Positions 27,015 through 35,363 of a DNA stretch of 64,000 nucleotides are shown piece by piece; the stretch's first letter is position 1, and each line of letters starts with the position of its first letter. Below the pieces are notes generated by a model. The model had not been told where the DNA came from. It searched no databases and saw only the letters and a program-made list of their open reading frames with translations. This DNA comes from Acidaminococcus sp. (GTDB taxonomy: Bacteria > Bacillota > Negativicutes > Acidaminococcales > Acidaminococcaceae): the NCBI GenBank assembly GCA_022482815.1, contig JAKVOM010000001.1:2810946-2874945 (forward strand), given 5' to 3'. Both the position numbers and the translations under genes were made by a program.

Positions 27015-27233
27015 AAAAAAGACTGTGAAACAGTGCAATCATTGTTTCACAGTCTTTTTTTCGCGGGTCGCTGGCCGCAGGGCGCAGGTCGCACTGTAGG
27101 AAGCAAACCGGGAGGCGGTTTGCAGTGAATAAAACTACCTGCAGCTGTAATCTTTATCAAAATACGCTATGAATCTGCTCGCACGATTGAACTAGATACT
27201 AATCACTGTTTTCCGCTATTAGCTATCAACTTT
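27015..27233. repeat. Dispersed repeat fragment, copy G
   Basis: Begins with the aminotransferase terminator (17-bp arms, AAAAAAGACTGTGAAAC with GTTTCACAGTCTTTTTT, 27015-27060). Then follow GCGGGTCGCTGGCCGCAGG, CGCACTGTAGG and an AAACCGGGAGGCGGTTT hairpin, then a decayed tail with CGCACGATTGAACTA shared with copy H and with 40803-40815 in reverse. It abuts copy B. Confidence 0.65.
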
Positions 27234-27497
27234 GGGGACTGTGAAAAAACAAAAAGCGCTTTTGGCATTTGGCCTATAGCATTTAGCCTCGTCTGCAATA
27301 GTGTATTAAAGCTTTTGATTAAAGTAAAACATGATATAAAACCTGAAATTTTGCAGTTAACCTAAATTTCAGGTTTTATTTTTATAAGTTCAAAGAAAAA
27401 TGCCCTGGCAATTTTTCTTCCACAGGCGACCCGCGGCCAGCGACCTGCGAAGGGGCTGTGAAAAAATGCACGTGCATATTTCACAGCCCCCTTCTTT
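27234..27497 (-). repeat. Dispersed terminator-MITE, copy B (full length, inverted)
   Basis: Bounded by GGGGACTGTGAAA (27234 on) and TTTCACAGCCCC (to 27490), which are inverted repeats. Inside, read from the left: AAAAAGCGCTTTTGGCATTTGG, AGCATTTAGCCTCG, a hairpin with CCTGAAATTT/AAATTTCAGG, AAGTTCAAAG, AAAAATGCC...GGCAATTTTT, a GC-rich GACCCGCGGCCAGCGACC block, and a complete terminator hairpin at the right end. Same orientation as copy C, opposite to A and D. No open reading frame of note. Confidence 0.8.
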
Positions 27498-27551
27498 ATT
27501 CTAAAAAATTGTTTTACAATAAGAGCACATTCCATCATTGAGGTGCCTTTT

Positions 27552-28307
27552 ATGCGTTATGCTCTCATCGATTCCCTTCGGGGATTTTCCCTGGTATCCA
27601 TGGTACTGTACCATTACTGCTGGGATCTGGTCTATCTCAGCGGCCGCTATCTGCCGGGATATACGAGTACACCGGGGTACATCTGGCAGCAGAGTATCTG
27701 CTGGGCCTTTATCTTTATCAGCGGTTTTTCCCTGACCCTCGCTCAACGTGGTAAAAAAAGAACCGCAGCCCTCAAAAAGGCGCTGCTCCTGACGGCTCTT
27801 GGTATGATGATTACTGCGGTAACAACCCTCTTCATGCCTGAAGATCCGATTTGGTTCGGCGTGCTCTTTTTTCTGGGCGCAGCGACACTCATTATGCCTG
27901 CATTCGGAAACAGGACTTCTCTCTCTGCGGGAACTGCTTTTTTCCTGTCACTGCTTTTATTTGCCGTTTCAAGAAATGTTCCCTTCGGCCTTCTGGGCTT
28001 CGAACGCCTTACCGGCCCCGTTCTGCCGCCTTCTCTTTACACGCATGGACTTTGGGGAGCCTTCCTGGGATTTCCGTATAAAAACTTTATCTCGGCCGAT
28101 TACTTTCCGCTGATTCCGTGGATTTTCTTATTCTCAGCCGGTTATTTTCTGGGACGGGCGCTCCTGAAAGAAAACGAACTGCCTGCCATTTTTACTGCGG
28201 ACTGTCCTCCTCTCAGTGTAATCGGGAAACACTCCCTTCTCATTTATCTTATCCATCAGCCGGTATTATTACTAGTGGTACCCGGATATTCGCCATTTGT
28301 TTCGTAA
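27552..28307 (+). CDS. DUF1624 (heparan-alpha-glucosaminide N-acetyltransferase-like) membrane protein
   Basis: About 251 aa with seven or so hydrophobic segments. The opening RYALIDSLRGFSLVSMVLYHY and FIFISGFSLTLAQRG are typical of the DUF1624/acyltransferase-3-like integral membrane family, which is proposed to move acyl groups across the membrane. The C-terminal LLIYLIHQPVLLLV matches the last helix of that fold. GAGGTG precedes the ATG at 27552. Substrate unknown. It is monocistronic and follows repeat copy B. Confidence 0.75.
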   Translation: MRYALIDSLRGFSLVSMVLYHYCWDLVYLSGRYLPGYTSTPGYIWQQSICWAFIFISGFSLTLAQRGKKRTAALKKALLLTALGMMITAVTTLFMPEDPIWFGVLFFLGAATLIMPAFGNRTSLSAGTAFFLSLLLFAVSRNVPFGLLGFERLTGPVLPPSLYTHGLWGAFLGFPYKNFISADYFPLIPWIFLFSAGYFLGRALLKENELPAIFTADCPPLSVIGKHSLLIYLIHQPVLLLVVPGYSPFVS

Positions 28308-28331
28308 TGTAAAATAAGTGAAAAATACAGC

Positions 28332-28374
28332 AAAGGAGCCGTGAAGCAAAAACACATTGTTTCACGGCTCCTTT
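28332..28374. terminator. Bidirectional terminator between the DUF1624 and AGCS genes
   Basis: 14-bp perfect arms (28332-28345, 28361-28374; AAAGGAGCCGTGAA core) with a T run to the right. It is related in sequence to the hairpin of the dispersed repeat and lies between convergent genes. Confidence 0.75.
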
Positions 28375-28426
28375 TTAATTTTTACAATCCGACCAAACTT
28401 CAAATAGGTTTCAGTCTGTCAAAATC

Positions 28427-29953
28427 TTACTTTTCCTTCGGCCAGCACGGCAACTCGCGTCCAATCAGCTTGCCGTCGAAAGGTTCTTCCGAACCGCTGA
28501 CGAAATGTTCCTTCGCCTTCAGTACATACTTGAAGCCGAGGTACAGCAGCGGAATGTTGGCATAGCACATAATAATATTGGCCAAGTCGGAGAACGCCCA
28601 CAGGTTGCCGAGGTCATAGCCTGCAATATTGACGAGAACACCGAAGACAGCGACCACGAGGCAGAGAATCCGGATAACCGTAATAAAAGCGGAACTCTTG
28701 CTGATACGAGCCGATGCGATTTCAGGGAAGGTAATCATACCGACAAGGCAGGTATAAGCAAAGAGGCAGAAGCAGAGTGTCAGCACGAAGTTGATGACTG
28801 CGTTCATAGTCGGATCCGGAGTCAGCTGAGACAGCGACATAATATATTTCGGCAATTTGCCGGCGGCTTTCCAGGCAGCCGGATCTACCGTCCAGACGTG
28901 AGCCATGACGACGATAAAGCCTGTCATCGTGCAGATGATGTGCGTATCCAGGAAAACGCCGAGGGCGGACAGCAGGCCCTGTTCACAAGGATGATCCGTA
29001 TCGGCAGAAGCGGCGGACATCGTAATGGTGCCCTGACCAGCTTCGTTAGACATCAGGCCGCGCTTAACGCCCTGCACAATAGCAATCCCGATCAGGCCGC
29101 CGAAGACAGCGTCAGGATGAAATGCACCTTCAAATACAGCCTGGAAGAAATACGGTACGGTCTGTACGTTTAACGCAATAAGAACAACCGTAGCCGCCAC
29201 ATAAACAATGGCCATGACAGGCACCATCTTATCCGTGACAGCGGTGACCTTGCGAATACCGCCGAATGTCATGACAGCCGTAAACGTAAGAACGATAGCA
29301 GCAACCACATAGTAGAAAGCAGAGTTAGTGGCAATCTTGGAACCGGTGGCAATTTCAGCCATCATACCAATCGAGGAAACGACGTTGAAACCCTGTGCCG
29401 GCAGGCACCCCAGTGCATAGAAAATATACAGCAGGGACAGAAGGACACCGGCCACGTGGGTGGAATTGAGGATAGCGCCCCCGTAGAAAGGAAGACCGCC
29501 GACAAAGGTATTACCGTTCTTTTCCTTAAAGAGCTGAGCCAGCGTAGCTTCGACAAAGGCCGTTGCCATACCAAAAAAGCCGGAGACCCACATCCAGAAT
29601 ATGGCACCCGGGCCACCTACCGAGATAGCACCGGTTACTCCCAGGATATTGCCGGGACCTACACGCATAGCCGAGCTGAGCATGAAAGCAGCAAAAGGCG
29701 AAATCCCCGTTTTTGCCTTTCTTTTGTTCACCATAAGCGAAATGGCGTGCGGCAAATGCGTCAGCTGGATAAAATGCAGCCGCAGGGTAAAATAAATACC
29801 GCTGCCAATAAGCACAATAATTGCCAGGGAAAAGCTCCCCAGGATCGGAATGGACTTATAGGCGGGCACCATGGTAGGTACGTCCCAGAAGAAGTCTGAG
29901 AGTGGACCTACGAACTTCAGGATCGAGTTGATCCATGCAAATAAACTTTCCAT
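28427..29953 (-). CDS. Alanine/glycine:cation symporter family (AGCS) transporter
   Basis: About 508 aa, polytopic, importing alanine, glycine or a related amino acid with Na+ or H+. The family signature MRVGPGNILGVTGAISVGGPGAIFWMW is present in part as GPGNILGVTGAI, followed by LPFYGGAILN and MSNEAGQGT. The start is uncertain: a TTG at 29971 or the ATG at 29953; the ATG gives the usual N-terminus. It is divergent from the NhaC antiporter, which could replenish the Na+ gradient that such symporters use. Confidence 0.9.
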   Translation of the reverse strand: MESLFAWINSILKFVGPLSDFFWDVPTMVPAYKSIPILGSFSLAIIVLIGSGIYFTLRLHFIQLTHLPHAISLMVNKRKAKTGISPFAAFMLSSAMRVGPGNILGVTGAISVGGPGAIFWMWVSGFFGMATAFVEATLAQLFKEKNGNTFVGGLPFYGGAILNSTHVAGVLLSLLYIFYALGCLPAQGFNVVSSIGMMAEIATGSKIATNSAFYYVVAAIVLTFTAVMTFGGIRKVTAVTDKMVPVMAIVYVAATVVLIALNVQTVPYFFQAVFEGAFHPDAVFGGLIGIAIVQGVKRGLMSNEAGQGTITMSAASADTDHPCEQGLLSALGVFLDTHIICTMTGFIVVMAHVWTVDPAAWKAAGKLPKYIMSLSQLTPDPTMNAVINFVLTLCFCLFAYTCLVGMITFPEIASARISKSSAFITVIRILCLVVAVFGVLVNIAGYDLGNLWAFSDLANIIMCYANIPLLYLGFKYVLKAKEHFVSGSEEPFDGKLIGRELPCWPKEK

Positions 29954-29985
29954 CTCCTCATCACTTCCCAAAAAATAATAGTTAG

Positions 29986-30009
29986 TATAGATTTTCTATA
30001 AAATCTATA
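29986..30009. promoter_or_regulatory. Perfect palindrome between the AGCS and NhaC genes
   Basis: TATAGATTTT (29986-29995) and AAAATCTATA (30000-30009) are exact inverted copies with a 4-base centre. They overlap the probable -10 region of the minus-strand transporter and could be an operator shared by both genes. Confidence 0.5.
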
Positions 30010-30030
30010 TGAGAAAATAATAACAAATTT

Positions 30031-30061
30031 TTGAAGATTTTTCCAGAAAATATGGTAAAAT
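30031..30061 (+). promoter_or_regulatory. Candidate promoter of the NhaC gene
   Basis: TTGAAG (30031-30036) and TAAAAT (30056-30061) with a long 19-base spacer; a TG extension precedes the -10. Confidence 0.35.
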
Positions 30062-30108
30062 GTACGCATATATGTGAATAAAGTCGTAAAAGTAAAGGAG
30101 TTTTGTTT

Positions 30109-31656
30109 ATGAATGTACAACCTGTCGATGTTGGTATCCTATCTTTGGTCCCGCCTGTCATTGCAATTACCCTGGCACTCCTCACCAAAGAAGTCATTTC
30201 TTCACTGGTACTGGGAATTCTTTCCGGCGGATTGATATACTCCCTGGCAACCGGTGCCAGCCTTGTGGAAATTGCCGCCTTCCCTTTTGAAGTAATGGCT
30301 AAAACAGTAGGCACGCCTGACAAATTTAACATTATTCTGTTTCTCGCGCTTCTGGGCGCACTTGTCTGCGTCGTAACGCGTGCCGGCGGTTCCCAGGCTT
30401 ACGGGCAATGGGCCACCAAGCACATTAAATCCAAACGTTCGGCTGAACTGGCAACAAGTTTTCTTGGCATCTTAATTTTCATCGATGATTATTTTAACTG
30501 CCTGACAGTCGGTACGGTCATGAAGCCGGTAACGGATAAATACAGAATTTCCCGGGCTAAGCTGGCTTATATCATTGATACGACGGCAGCGCCGGTCTGC
30601 ATCATTGCCCCGGTTTCCAGCTGGGCTGCAGCTGTCGGCTCCACCCTTTATGAAACGGGTGCTTTCTCCAACGAACTGTCTGCTTTCTTTGCAACAATCC
30701 CTTACAACATGTATGCCATTCTTTCTATTTTCATGGTCATGGCGCTTTCTTTTACCGATCTGGAATTCGGTCCTATGGCTGACGCAGAATGGGAAGCCGA
30801 ACAGACAGGGAATGTCGGTGCCGTGGATCAGGGTACAGATACAAAAAATCCGATGATTTCCTCCAAAGGTACGGTCTGGGATTTGATTATTCCAATCGGC
30901 GGTCTGATTGTCTTCACGATTCTCGCCATGATCTATAACGGCGGCTACTGGGCTAAAGACATCACACTGCAGGAAGCTATCGGCAACTGCAACTCTTCCG
31001 CCGCTCTCGTACTTGGCGGTTTCCTGGCACTGGTACTTGCTTTTCTGATGTTCGTACCGCGCAAACTGATTGGGTTCCGTGATTTCATGAGCAACATTGG
31101 GGCCGGTATCAACACGATGGTACCTGCTTATATCATTTTGTGCCTTGCCTGGACCATTGGTTCCCTCTGCCAGAATTACCTCGGTACCGGCAAATACATC
31201 GGTATGCTGGTTCAGACGAGCCATCTGCCGATTCAGCTCATCCCTGCCATCGTATTTCTGGTTGCTGCAGGACTTTCCTTCTCCATCGGAACAGCCTGGG
31301 GCACGTTCGGCATTTTCATTCCAATTGTTGTCTTCATCTGCAAGGCCGCTCCTGCTCAGATTATGACGGTTACCCTCGCTGCTACCCTGGCAGGTTCCGT
31401 ATTCGGCGACCATTGTTCCCCGATTTCCGATACGACGATTCTTTCGTCTTCCGGAGCCGGATGTGAACATATCAAGCACGTCAGCACCCAGATTCCTTAC
31501 GCTGTTGTCGTAGCCTTCTGCTGCCTTATCAGCTACCTCGTAGCCGGTTTCTCCGGCGGCAGCGCGGTTCTGACGATTGCTGCAGGCATCATCATGCTGC
31601 TTGTCACGCTGACCATTCTCCACAAGAGAGCACGCGCCCGTCTTGTAAAGAAATAA
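30109..31656 (+). CDS. NhaC-family Na+/H+ antiporter
   Basis: About 515 aa, polytopic, of the ion-transporter superfamily NhaC group. Segments IFIDDYFNCLTVGTVMKPVTD, APVCIIAPVSSWAA, FSIGTAWGTFGIFIPI and GSVFGDHCSPISDTTILSS are characteristic. It probably exchanges Na+ for H+ (or a related organic cation exchange, as seen in this superfamily). AAAGGAG lies 8 bases before the ATG at 30109. Its terminator is supplied by repeat copy E. Confidence 0.9.
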   Translation: MNVQPVDVGILSLVPPVIAITLALLTKEVISSLVLGILSGGLIYSLATGASLVEIAAFPFEVMAKTVGTPDKFNIILFLALLGALVCVVTRAGGSQAYGQWATKHIKSKRSAELATSFLGILIFIDDYFNCLTVGTVMKPVTDKYRISRAKLAYIIDTTAAPVCIIAPVSSWAAAVGSTLYETGAFSNELSAFFATIPYNMYAILSIFMVMALSFTDLEFGPMADAEWEAEQTGNVGAVDQGTDTKNPMISSKGTVWDLIIPIGGLIVFTILAMIYNGGYWAKDITLQEAIGNCNSSAALVLGGFLALVLAFLMFVPRKLIGFRDFMSNIGAGINTMVPAYIILCLAWTIGSLCQNYLGTGKYIGMLVQTSHLPIQLIPAIVFLVAAGLSFSIGTAWGTFGIFIPIVVFICKAAPAQIMTVTLAATLAGSVFGDHCSPISDTTILSSSGAGCEHIKHVSTQIPYAVVVAFCCLISYLVAGFSGGSAVLTIAAGIIMLLVTLTILHKRARARLVKK

Positions 31657-31662
31657 TAATTA

Positions 31663-31769
31663 AAAAAGGGGCTGTGAAATAATGCACATGCATTATCTCA
31701 CAGTCCCTTTTACGCAGGTCGCTGGCCGCGGGTCGCCCGTGGAAGCAAAATCGCTTCAGCAATTTTGCA
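31663..31769 (+). repeat. Dispersed repeat fragment, copy E, with terminator
   Basis: The terminator hairpin (AAAAAAGGGGCTGTGAAATAATGC arm, 31663-31711) is followed by ACGCAGGTCGCTGGCCGCGGGTCGCCCGTGGAAG and the GCAAAATCG...CAATTTTGC hairpin. It matches the first 100 bases of copy A and then stops. It ends the NhaC transcript. Confidence 0.75.
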
Positions 31770-31822
31770 TAAAAAAGGAAACAAGACAGAAGCATGCTCC
31801 CGCACTTAAGGCCAAAAACTCG

Positions 31823-31861
31823 GAAAGCCGGTTCCCGGATGAATCTTGGGAACCGGCTTTC
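31823..31861. terminator. Hairpin between the NhaC gene and the Usp cluster
   Basis: Perfect 14-bp arms (31823-31836, 31848-31861; GAAAGCCGGTTCCC). It lies 50 bases past the last Usp gene on the minus strand, though the T tail is poor. Confidence 0.55.
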
Positions 31862-31911
31862 ACTATGTAACCGTAAAATGGGAAGTACGCTTATGTACTC
31901 ACCGTAAAGCC

Positions 31912-32352
31912 TTACTTCACGACTACAACAGGAACATCCGAATACTCTACGACCCTGCTGCTGACGCTGCCGAGCAGGAATTCTTCCACACCGGAAAGGC
32001 CGCGGCGGCCAATAACGATGACGGAAGCGTCTTTTTCTTTTGCTTTTTCAATGACCGTCTCAGCCGGGTTGCCAAATTCCATTTCGTATTCAACTTTCCC
32101 GGTAAATCCTGCCAGTTTGTCTTTAGCCGTATCGATAATCATCTTACCAATCTTGGAAGCACTGACGTTCGGACTTTCTGTCTGAATGGATGCGTTATTG
32201 GCGCTCAGAACAAGGCCCGTCATGCTCATTTTTTGAATAACGTGGAGCACAATCAAATCTCCATGATATGTTTTTGCCAGATCTTCTGCGGTTGCAAGTG
32301 CCCTCCAGGCAGGCTCAGAACCATCAACTGGAACAAGAATCTTTTTAAACAT
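31912..32352 (-). CDS. Universal stress protein, UspA family (fifth in transcription order)
   Basis: 146 aa, one Usp domain: MFKKILVPVDGSEP at the start and the C-terminal nucleotide-site pattern GRRGLSGVEEFLLGSVSSRV (G-2x-G-9x-GS). Such proteins bind ATP or related nucleotides and support survival under stress; the specific role is unknown. AAAGGAGGGG precedes the ATG. It is 31 bases downstream of the next Usp gene, with no terminator between. Confidence 0.92.
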   Translation of the reverse strand: MFKKILVPVDGSEPAWRALATAEDLAKTYHGDLIVLHVIQKMSMTGLVLSANNASIQTESPNVSASKIGKMIIDTAKDKLAGFTGKVEYEMEFGNPAETVIEKAKEKDASVIVIGRRGLSGVEEFLLGSVSSRVVEYSDVPVVVVK

Positions 32353-32383
32353 ATACGACCCCTCCTTTTACGAAAAGCCGATA

Positions 32384-32821
32384 TTATTTTACAATCAATA
32401 CCGGCACTGCAGCATACTGAGATACTTTCGAGCTCACACTGCCGAGGAAGAATTCCGCAATACCTGACAGGCCGCGGCTGCCGATGACGATATCCGTCAC
32501 GCCCTTTTCCTTGGCAACTTCGACAATCCGATCCGCCGGATGACCTACTTCCAGAGCAAAGTCAGCCTTCCCTGTAAATCCCTGCAATTTTGCTTTGGCC
32601 GTCTCCAAAATGCGGCTGCCAATCATCGTAATCTGATTATTTTCTGCTGAGAGCGTTCCCGCTTCCAGGCCGTTTACGTAGAGTTCAGCACTGTTATAGG
32701 TCTGGACCACGTGAACAACAAGCAGCTCACCCTTAAATGTCTGCGCCAATTTTTCCGCTGTTTCAAGCGCTTTCCAGGATGTTGCGGAACCATCTACAGG
32801 AACCAGGATCTTCTTAAACAT
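32384..32821 (-). CDS. Universal stress protein, UspA family (fourth)
   Basis: 145 aa starting MFKKILVPVDGSATSW, with the ATP-site segment GSRGLSGIAEFFLGSVSSKV. GGAGG lies 8 bases before the ATG at 32821, so the three extra codons of the longer frame are not used. It is very similar to the copies at 33409 and 34262, suggesting local duplication. Confidence 0.92.
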   Translation of the reverse strand: MFKKILVPVDGSATSWKALETAEKLAQTFKGELLVVHVVQTYNSAELYVNGLEAGTLSAENNQITMIGSRILETAKAKLQGFTGKADFALEVGHPADRIVEVAKEKGVTDIVIGSRGLSGIAEFFLGSVSSKVSQYAAVPVLIVK

Positions 32822-32942
32822 ACAATCCACCTCCGATTACTGACAAAAAGGGAGAAGCCGATACGGTACTCCAGTTCCGCTGCGACTTCCCCCTCCTTTC
32901 CAAAGGCGGCTCATCCCGCTTTTCAATTGTTCATTAATGCTC

Positions 32943-33371
32943 TTACTTCACAATCGTAACCGGGCAAGGTGCACTTTGGGAAACCTTTGTGCTGACACTG
33001 CCCAGGAAGAAACCGGCCAGCACGCCCATGCCGCGGTTACCCATCACAATCAGGTCCACATCGTTCTTTTGAGCGGCTTCCACGATTTTTTCCGCCGGGT
33101 CGATATCGACGTACTTCTTGAAGGAAATCCGGTCATATCCGCTCTTTTTAGCTCTCTTTTCAGCTGCTTCCAGCGGAGAAAGCTGTGCGGATTCCACTAC
33201 GTTGCCGTCTTTATCCTTCAGCGGAGGTTTAATCCGGCTGAGATCGTACGGAATATCTACGTTGAGTACAATAATCTGGGAATTAAACTTACTGCCCATC
33301 TCAATTGCGAAATCCATGGCTCTCATTGCAATCTCAGAACCATCAATAGGAACCAAAATCTTGTTAATCAT
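32943..33371 (-). CDS. Universal stress protein, UspA family, divergent member (third)
   Basis: 142 aa, starting MINKILVPIDGSEIAMRA. It differs from its neighbours in the middle (SRIKPPLKDKDGNVVES, Lys-rich) but keeps the nucleotide pattern GNRGMGVLAGFFLGSVSTKV. The ATG at 33371 aligns with the other copies, although AGGAGG is a little far (11 bases); a GTG 6 bases upstream is possible. It is probably an older paralogue rather than a recent duplicate. Confidence 0.9.
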   Translation of the reverse strand: MINKILVPIDGSEIAMRAMDFAIEMGSKFNSQIIVLNVDIPYDLSRIKPPLKDKDGNVVESAQLSPLEAAEKRAKKSGYDRISFKKYVDIDPAEKIVEAAQKNDVDLIVMGNRGMGVLAGFFLGSVSTKVSQSAPCPVTIVK

Positions 33372-33408
33372 AGACACATACACCTCCTGCTTTCTCAGCC
33401 CGCACCTT

Positions 33409-33846
33409 TTACTTCACAATCAGGACTGGTACGGTTGCATACTGAGAAACCTTCGAGCTGACACTGCCTAAGAAGAACTCTGCTATGCCAGAAAGGCCGC
33501 GGCTGCCGATGACGATAGCCGTGCAGTTCTTGTCCTTGCTGACTGCGAGGATTCTCTCGGAAGGATGTCCCACTTCCAGGATAAATTCAACCTTGCCCTT
33601 GAAGTCCTTCATCTTTTCTTTTGCCGTTTCAAGCACACTGTTGCCCAGTTTGGTTAACTCGGCATTTCCCTGGCTGATTGTCGCCTGATCCAGAGGAACT
33701 ACCAGCAGAGCTGCATTGTTATAGGGCTGAACTACGTTGATTACAACCAACTCGCCCTTAAAGGCTTCTGCCAGCTGTCTTGCTTCTTCCATGGCACGCC
33801 AGGAAGTTTCGGACCCATCAACCGGTACGAGAATCTTTTCGAACAT
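33409..33846 (-). CDS. Universal stress protein, UspA family (second)
   Basis: 145 aa starting MFEKILVPVDGSETSW, with GSRGLSGIAEFFLGSVSSKV near the C-terminus. GGGAGG lies 9 bases before the ATG at 33846. It probably heads a four-gene transcript running to 31912, from a promoter near 33953-33980. Confidence 0.92.
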   Translation of the reverse strand: MFEKILVPVDGSETSWRAMEEARQLAEAFKGELVVINVVQPYNNAALLVVPLDQATISQGNAELTKLGNSVLETAKEKMKDFKGKVEFILEVGHPSERILAVSKDKNCTAIVIGSRGLSGIAEFFLGSVSSKVSQYATVPVLIVK

Positions 33847-33952
33847 ATACAACCACCTCCCAAAATAGATTTACGGTCACATCTCGTTATTTTCTTTCTT
33901 CTCCATGACCCGCATAAAACCCTTTAATTTTTTATGAAAATTTTGAAAAAAT

Positions 33953-33980
33953 TTTATAAAGTATTATTTTCGTTTCACAA
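33953..33980 (-). promoter_or_regulatory. Candidate promoter for the four-gene Usp run
   Basis: On the minus strand TTGTGA (33975-33980), 16-base spacer, TATAAA (33953-33958). The leader of about 100 nt is AT-rich. The rest of the gap 33981-34206 holds no recognisable gene. Confidence 0.4.
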
Positions 33981-34206
33981 GAGGCACTGCAACACATTGG
34001 AAACATAGCCAAAATCCCCGATAATCTGCCATTGTAAGCAAAATTTCAACGACTTTGGCTGTGCCGGTCAGAAATGGGTCAAAAAATTTTTATATCTGAC
34101 AAAATTGAACCTTTTCAATTCTTTTTCTGTCGCTTTTCTATGCCCGACATGAACTGTCTCTTTTTCCGCGCCTAGTCCATCAGGGGCCCTAACGGCGTCA
34201 AAACAC

Positions 34207-34256
34207 AAAAAGACCGAAACAGTGAAGCAAATCACCTCAGCTATTTCGGTCCTTCT
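34207..34256 (-). terminator. Terminator of the first Usp gene
   Basis: Arms built on GACCGAAA (34212-34219) and TTTCGGTC (34244-34251), with T residues on the minus strand, just after the stop of the upstream Usp gene. It separates that gene from the four-gene run. Confidence 0.65.
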
Positions 34257-34261
34257 CGTTT

Positions 34262-34699
34262 TTATTTTATGATAAATACAGGTACGTCTGCATACTGGGA
34301 AACTTTTGAGCTGACGCTGCCCAGGAAGAATTCTTCCACGCCGGACAGGCCGCGGCTGCCGATAACGACAGCATCGCACTTCTCGGCACTGACAATATCA
34401 AGGATGGTTTCGGCAGCATTACCGGATTCCTTTTCAAATGTCACATGGCCCTTGAAGTCCTGCATCTTCTCTCTGGCCGTCTGCAGAATCGCGTCGCCCG
34501 CCTCATCAATTCTCTCGTTGTTGCGGTCGATGACATCCTGGTCCATAGCGACCTGCAGCAGGCTGACACTGCTGTAAGGCACGGTCACAGTCAAAACAAC
34601 CATTTCGCCGCTAAACTTATCTGCCAATACGCGGGCCGCTTCCAAAGCTTTCCAGGAAGTTTCAGATCCATCGACCGGTACCAGAATCTTTTTAAACAT
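34262..34699 (-). CDS. Universal stress protein, UspA family (first)
   Basis: 145 aa starting MFKKILVPVDGSETSW, with GSRGLSGVEEFFLGSVSSKV. GGGGGTG lies 5 to 6 bases before the ATG. It lies 64 bases downstream of the small membrane-protein gene and has its own terminator, so it may be regulated apart from the other four copies. Confidence 0.92.
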   Translation of the reverse strand: MFKKILVPVDGSETSWKALEAARVLADKFSGEMVVLTVTVPYSSVSLLQVAMDQDVIDRNNERIDEAGDAILQTAREKMQDFKGHVTFEKESGNAAETILDIVSAEKCDAVVIGSRGLSGVEEFFLGSVSSKVSQYADVPVFIIK

Positions 34700-34763
34700 A
34701 ATAACACCCCCGTCTTTTTTTCTTCCTCAGTGAATATTATTCGTGCTGCCTTCATACTTCCCT

Positions 34764-35165
34764 TTATTTCTTTGTTTTTTCAAGCCGCCGGGCAATTTCT
34801 TCCTGGCGTTTTGCTTCGCGCTGACGCACTTTTTCAGCGTGTTTCAGGGATTTTTTACTCACTTTCTTCTGGGCTGCCATTTCATGGGGTTCCAGAAGGT
34901 CATCACTGCCATGGGCTATTTTGTAATAAAGAACCAAACCGGCAACGGCAGCAACAGGAATAAGCGAAAGCACGATACGGGAAACACCCTGACGCGCAAG
35001 CAGCATAAAATCATAGCTGATGACGATTAGTGGGATCAGCACCCAGGGAGCAATCTTGCCAAAAAGAGTTCTCATGCCGAAAACTTTCAGGCAGAAACCA
35101 TAGACAATAATTGCCAGGGCAAACGACGTCAGTGACAACATCAAAACAAGTACATAAAATTCCAT
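34764..35165 (-). CDS. Small membrane protein of unknown function
   Basis: About 133 aa. Three or so hydrophobic segments (roughly residues 3-25, 38-55 and 62-82) are followed by a highly charged Lys/Arg/Glu-rich tail (from about residue 95) that is probably cytoplasmic and helical. AAGGA 4 bases before the ATG at 35165 sets the start. No family was recognised. It lies upstream of the first Usp gene, but a functional link is not evident. Confidence 0.65.
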   Translation of the reverse strand: MEFYVLVLMLSLTSFALAIIVYGFCLKVFGMRTLFGKIAPWVLIPLIVISYDFMLLARQGVSRIVLSLIPVAAVAGLVLYYKIAHGSDDLLEPHEMAAQKKVSKKSLKHAEKVRQREAKRQEEIARRLEKTKK

Positions 35166-35300
35166 AATTTCCTTCTCCAGCATTCCTTAGTTTAACGGAA
35201 ACATTATAACATATCAGGTAGAAAGATGGTGAAAAATCAATTACAGCTGCAAATAAGCACAGGCCCACAAGCTGCTGACACTATTCATTCTACAAAAATA

Positions 35301-35337
35301 AATCCGTCAGAATTTCCATAGGAGATTCTGACGGATT
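35301..35337 (-). terminator. Terminator of the SLC13 transporter gene
   Basis: Perfect 13-bp arms (35301-35313, 35325-35337; AATCCGTCAGAAT) between the SLC13 and the small membrane-protein genes; the minus-strand tail is T-rich. Confidence 0.75.
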
Positions 35338-35363
35338 ACGCTGTCACCGCAAAATTCAGCGTG

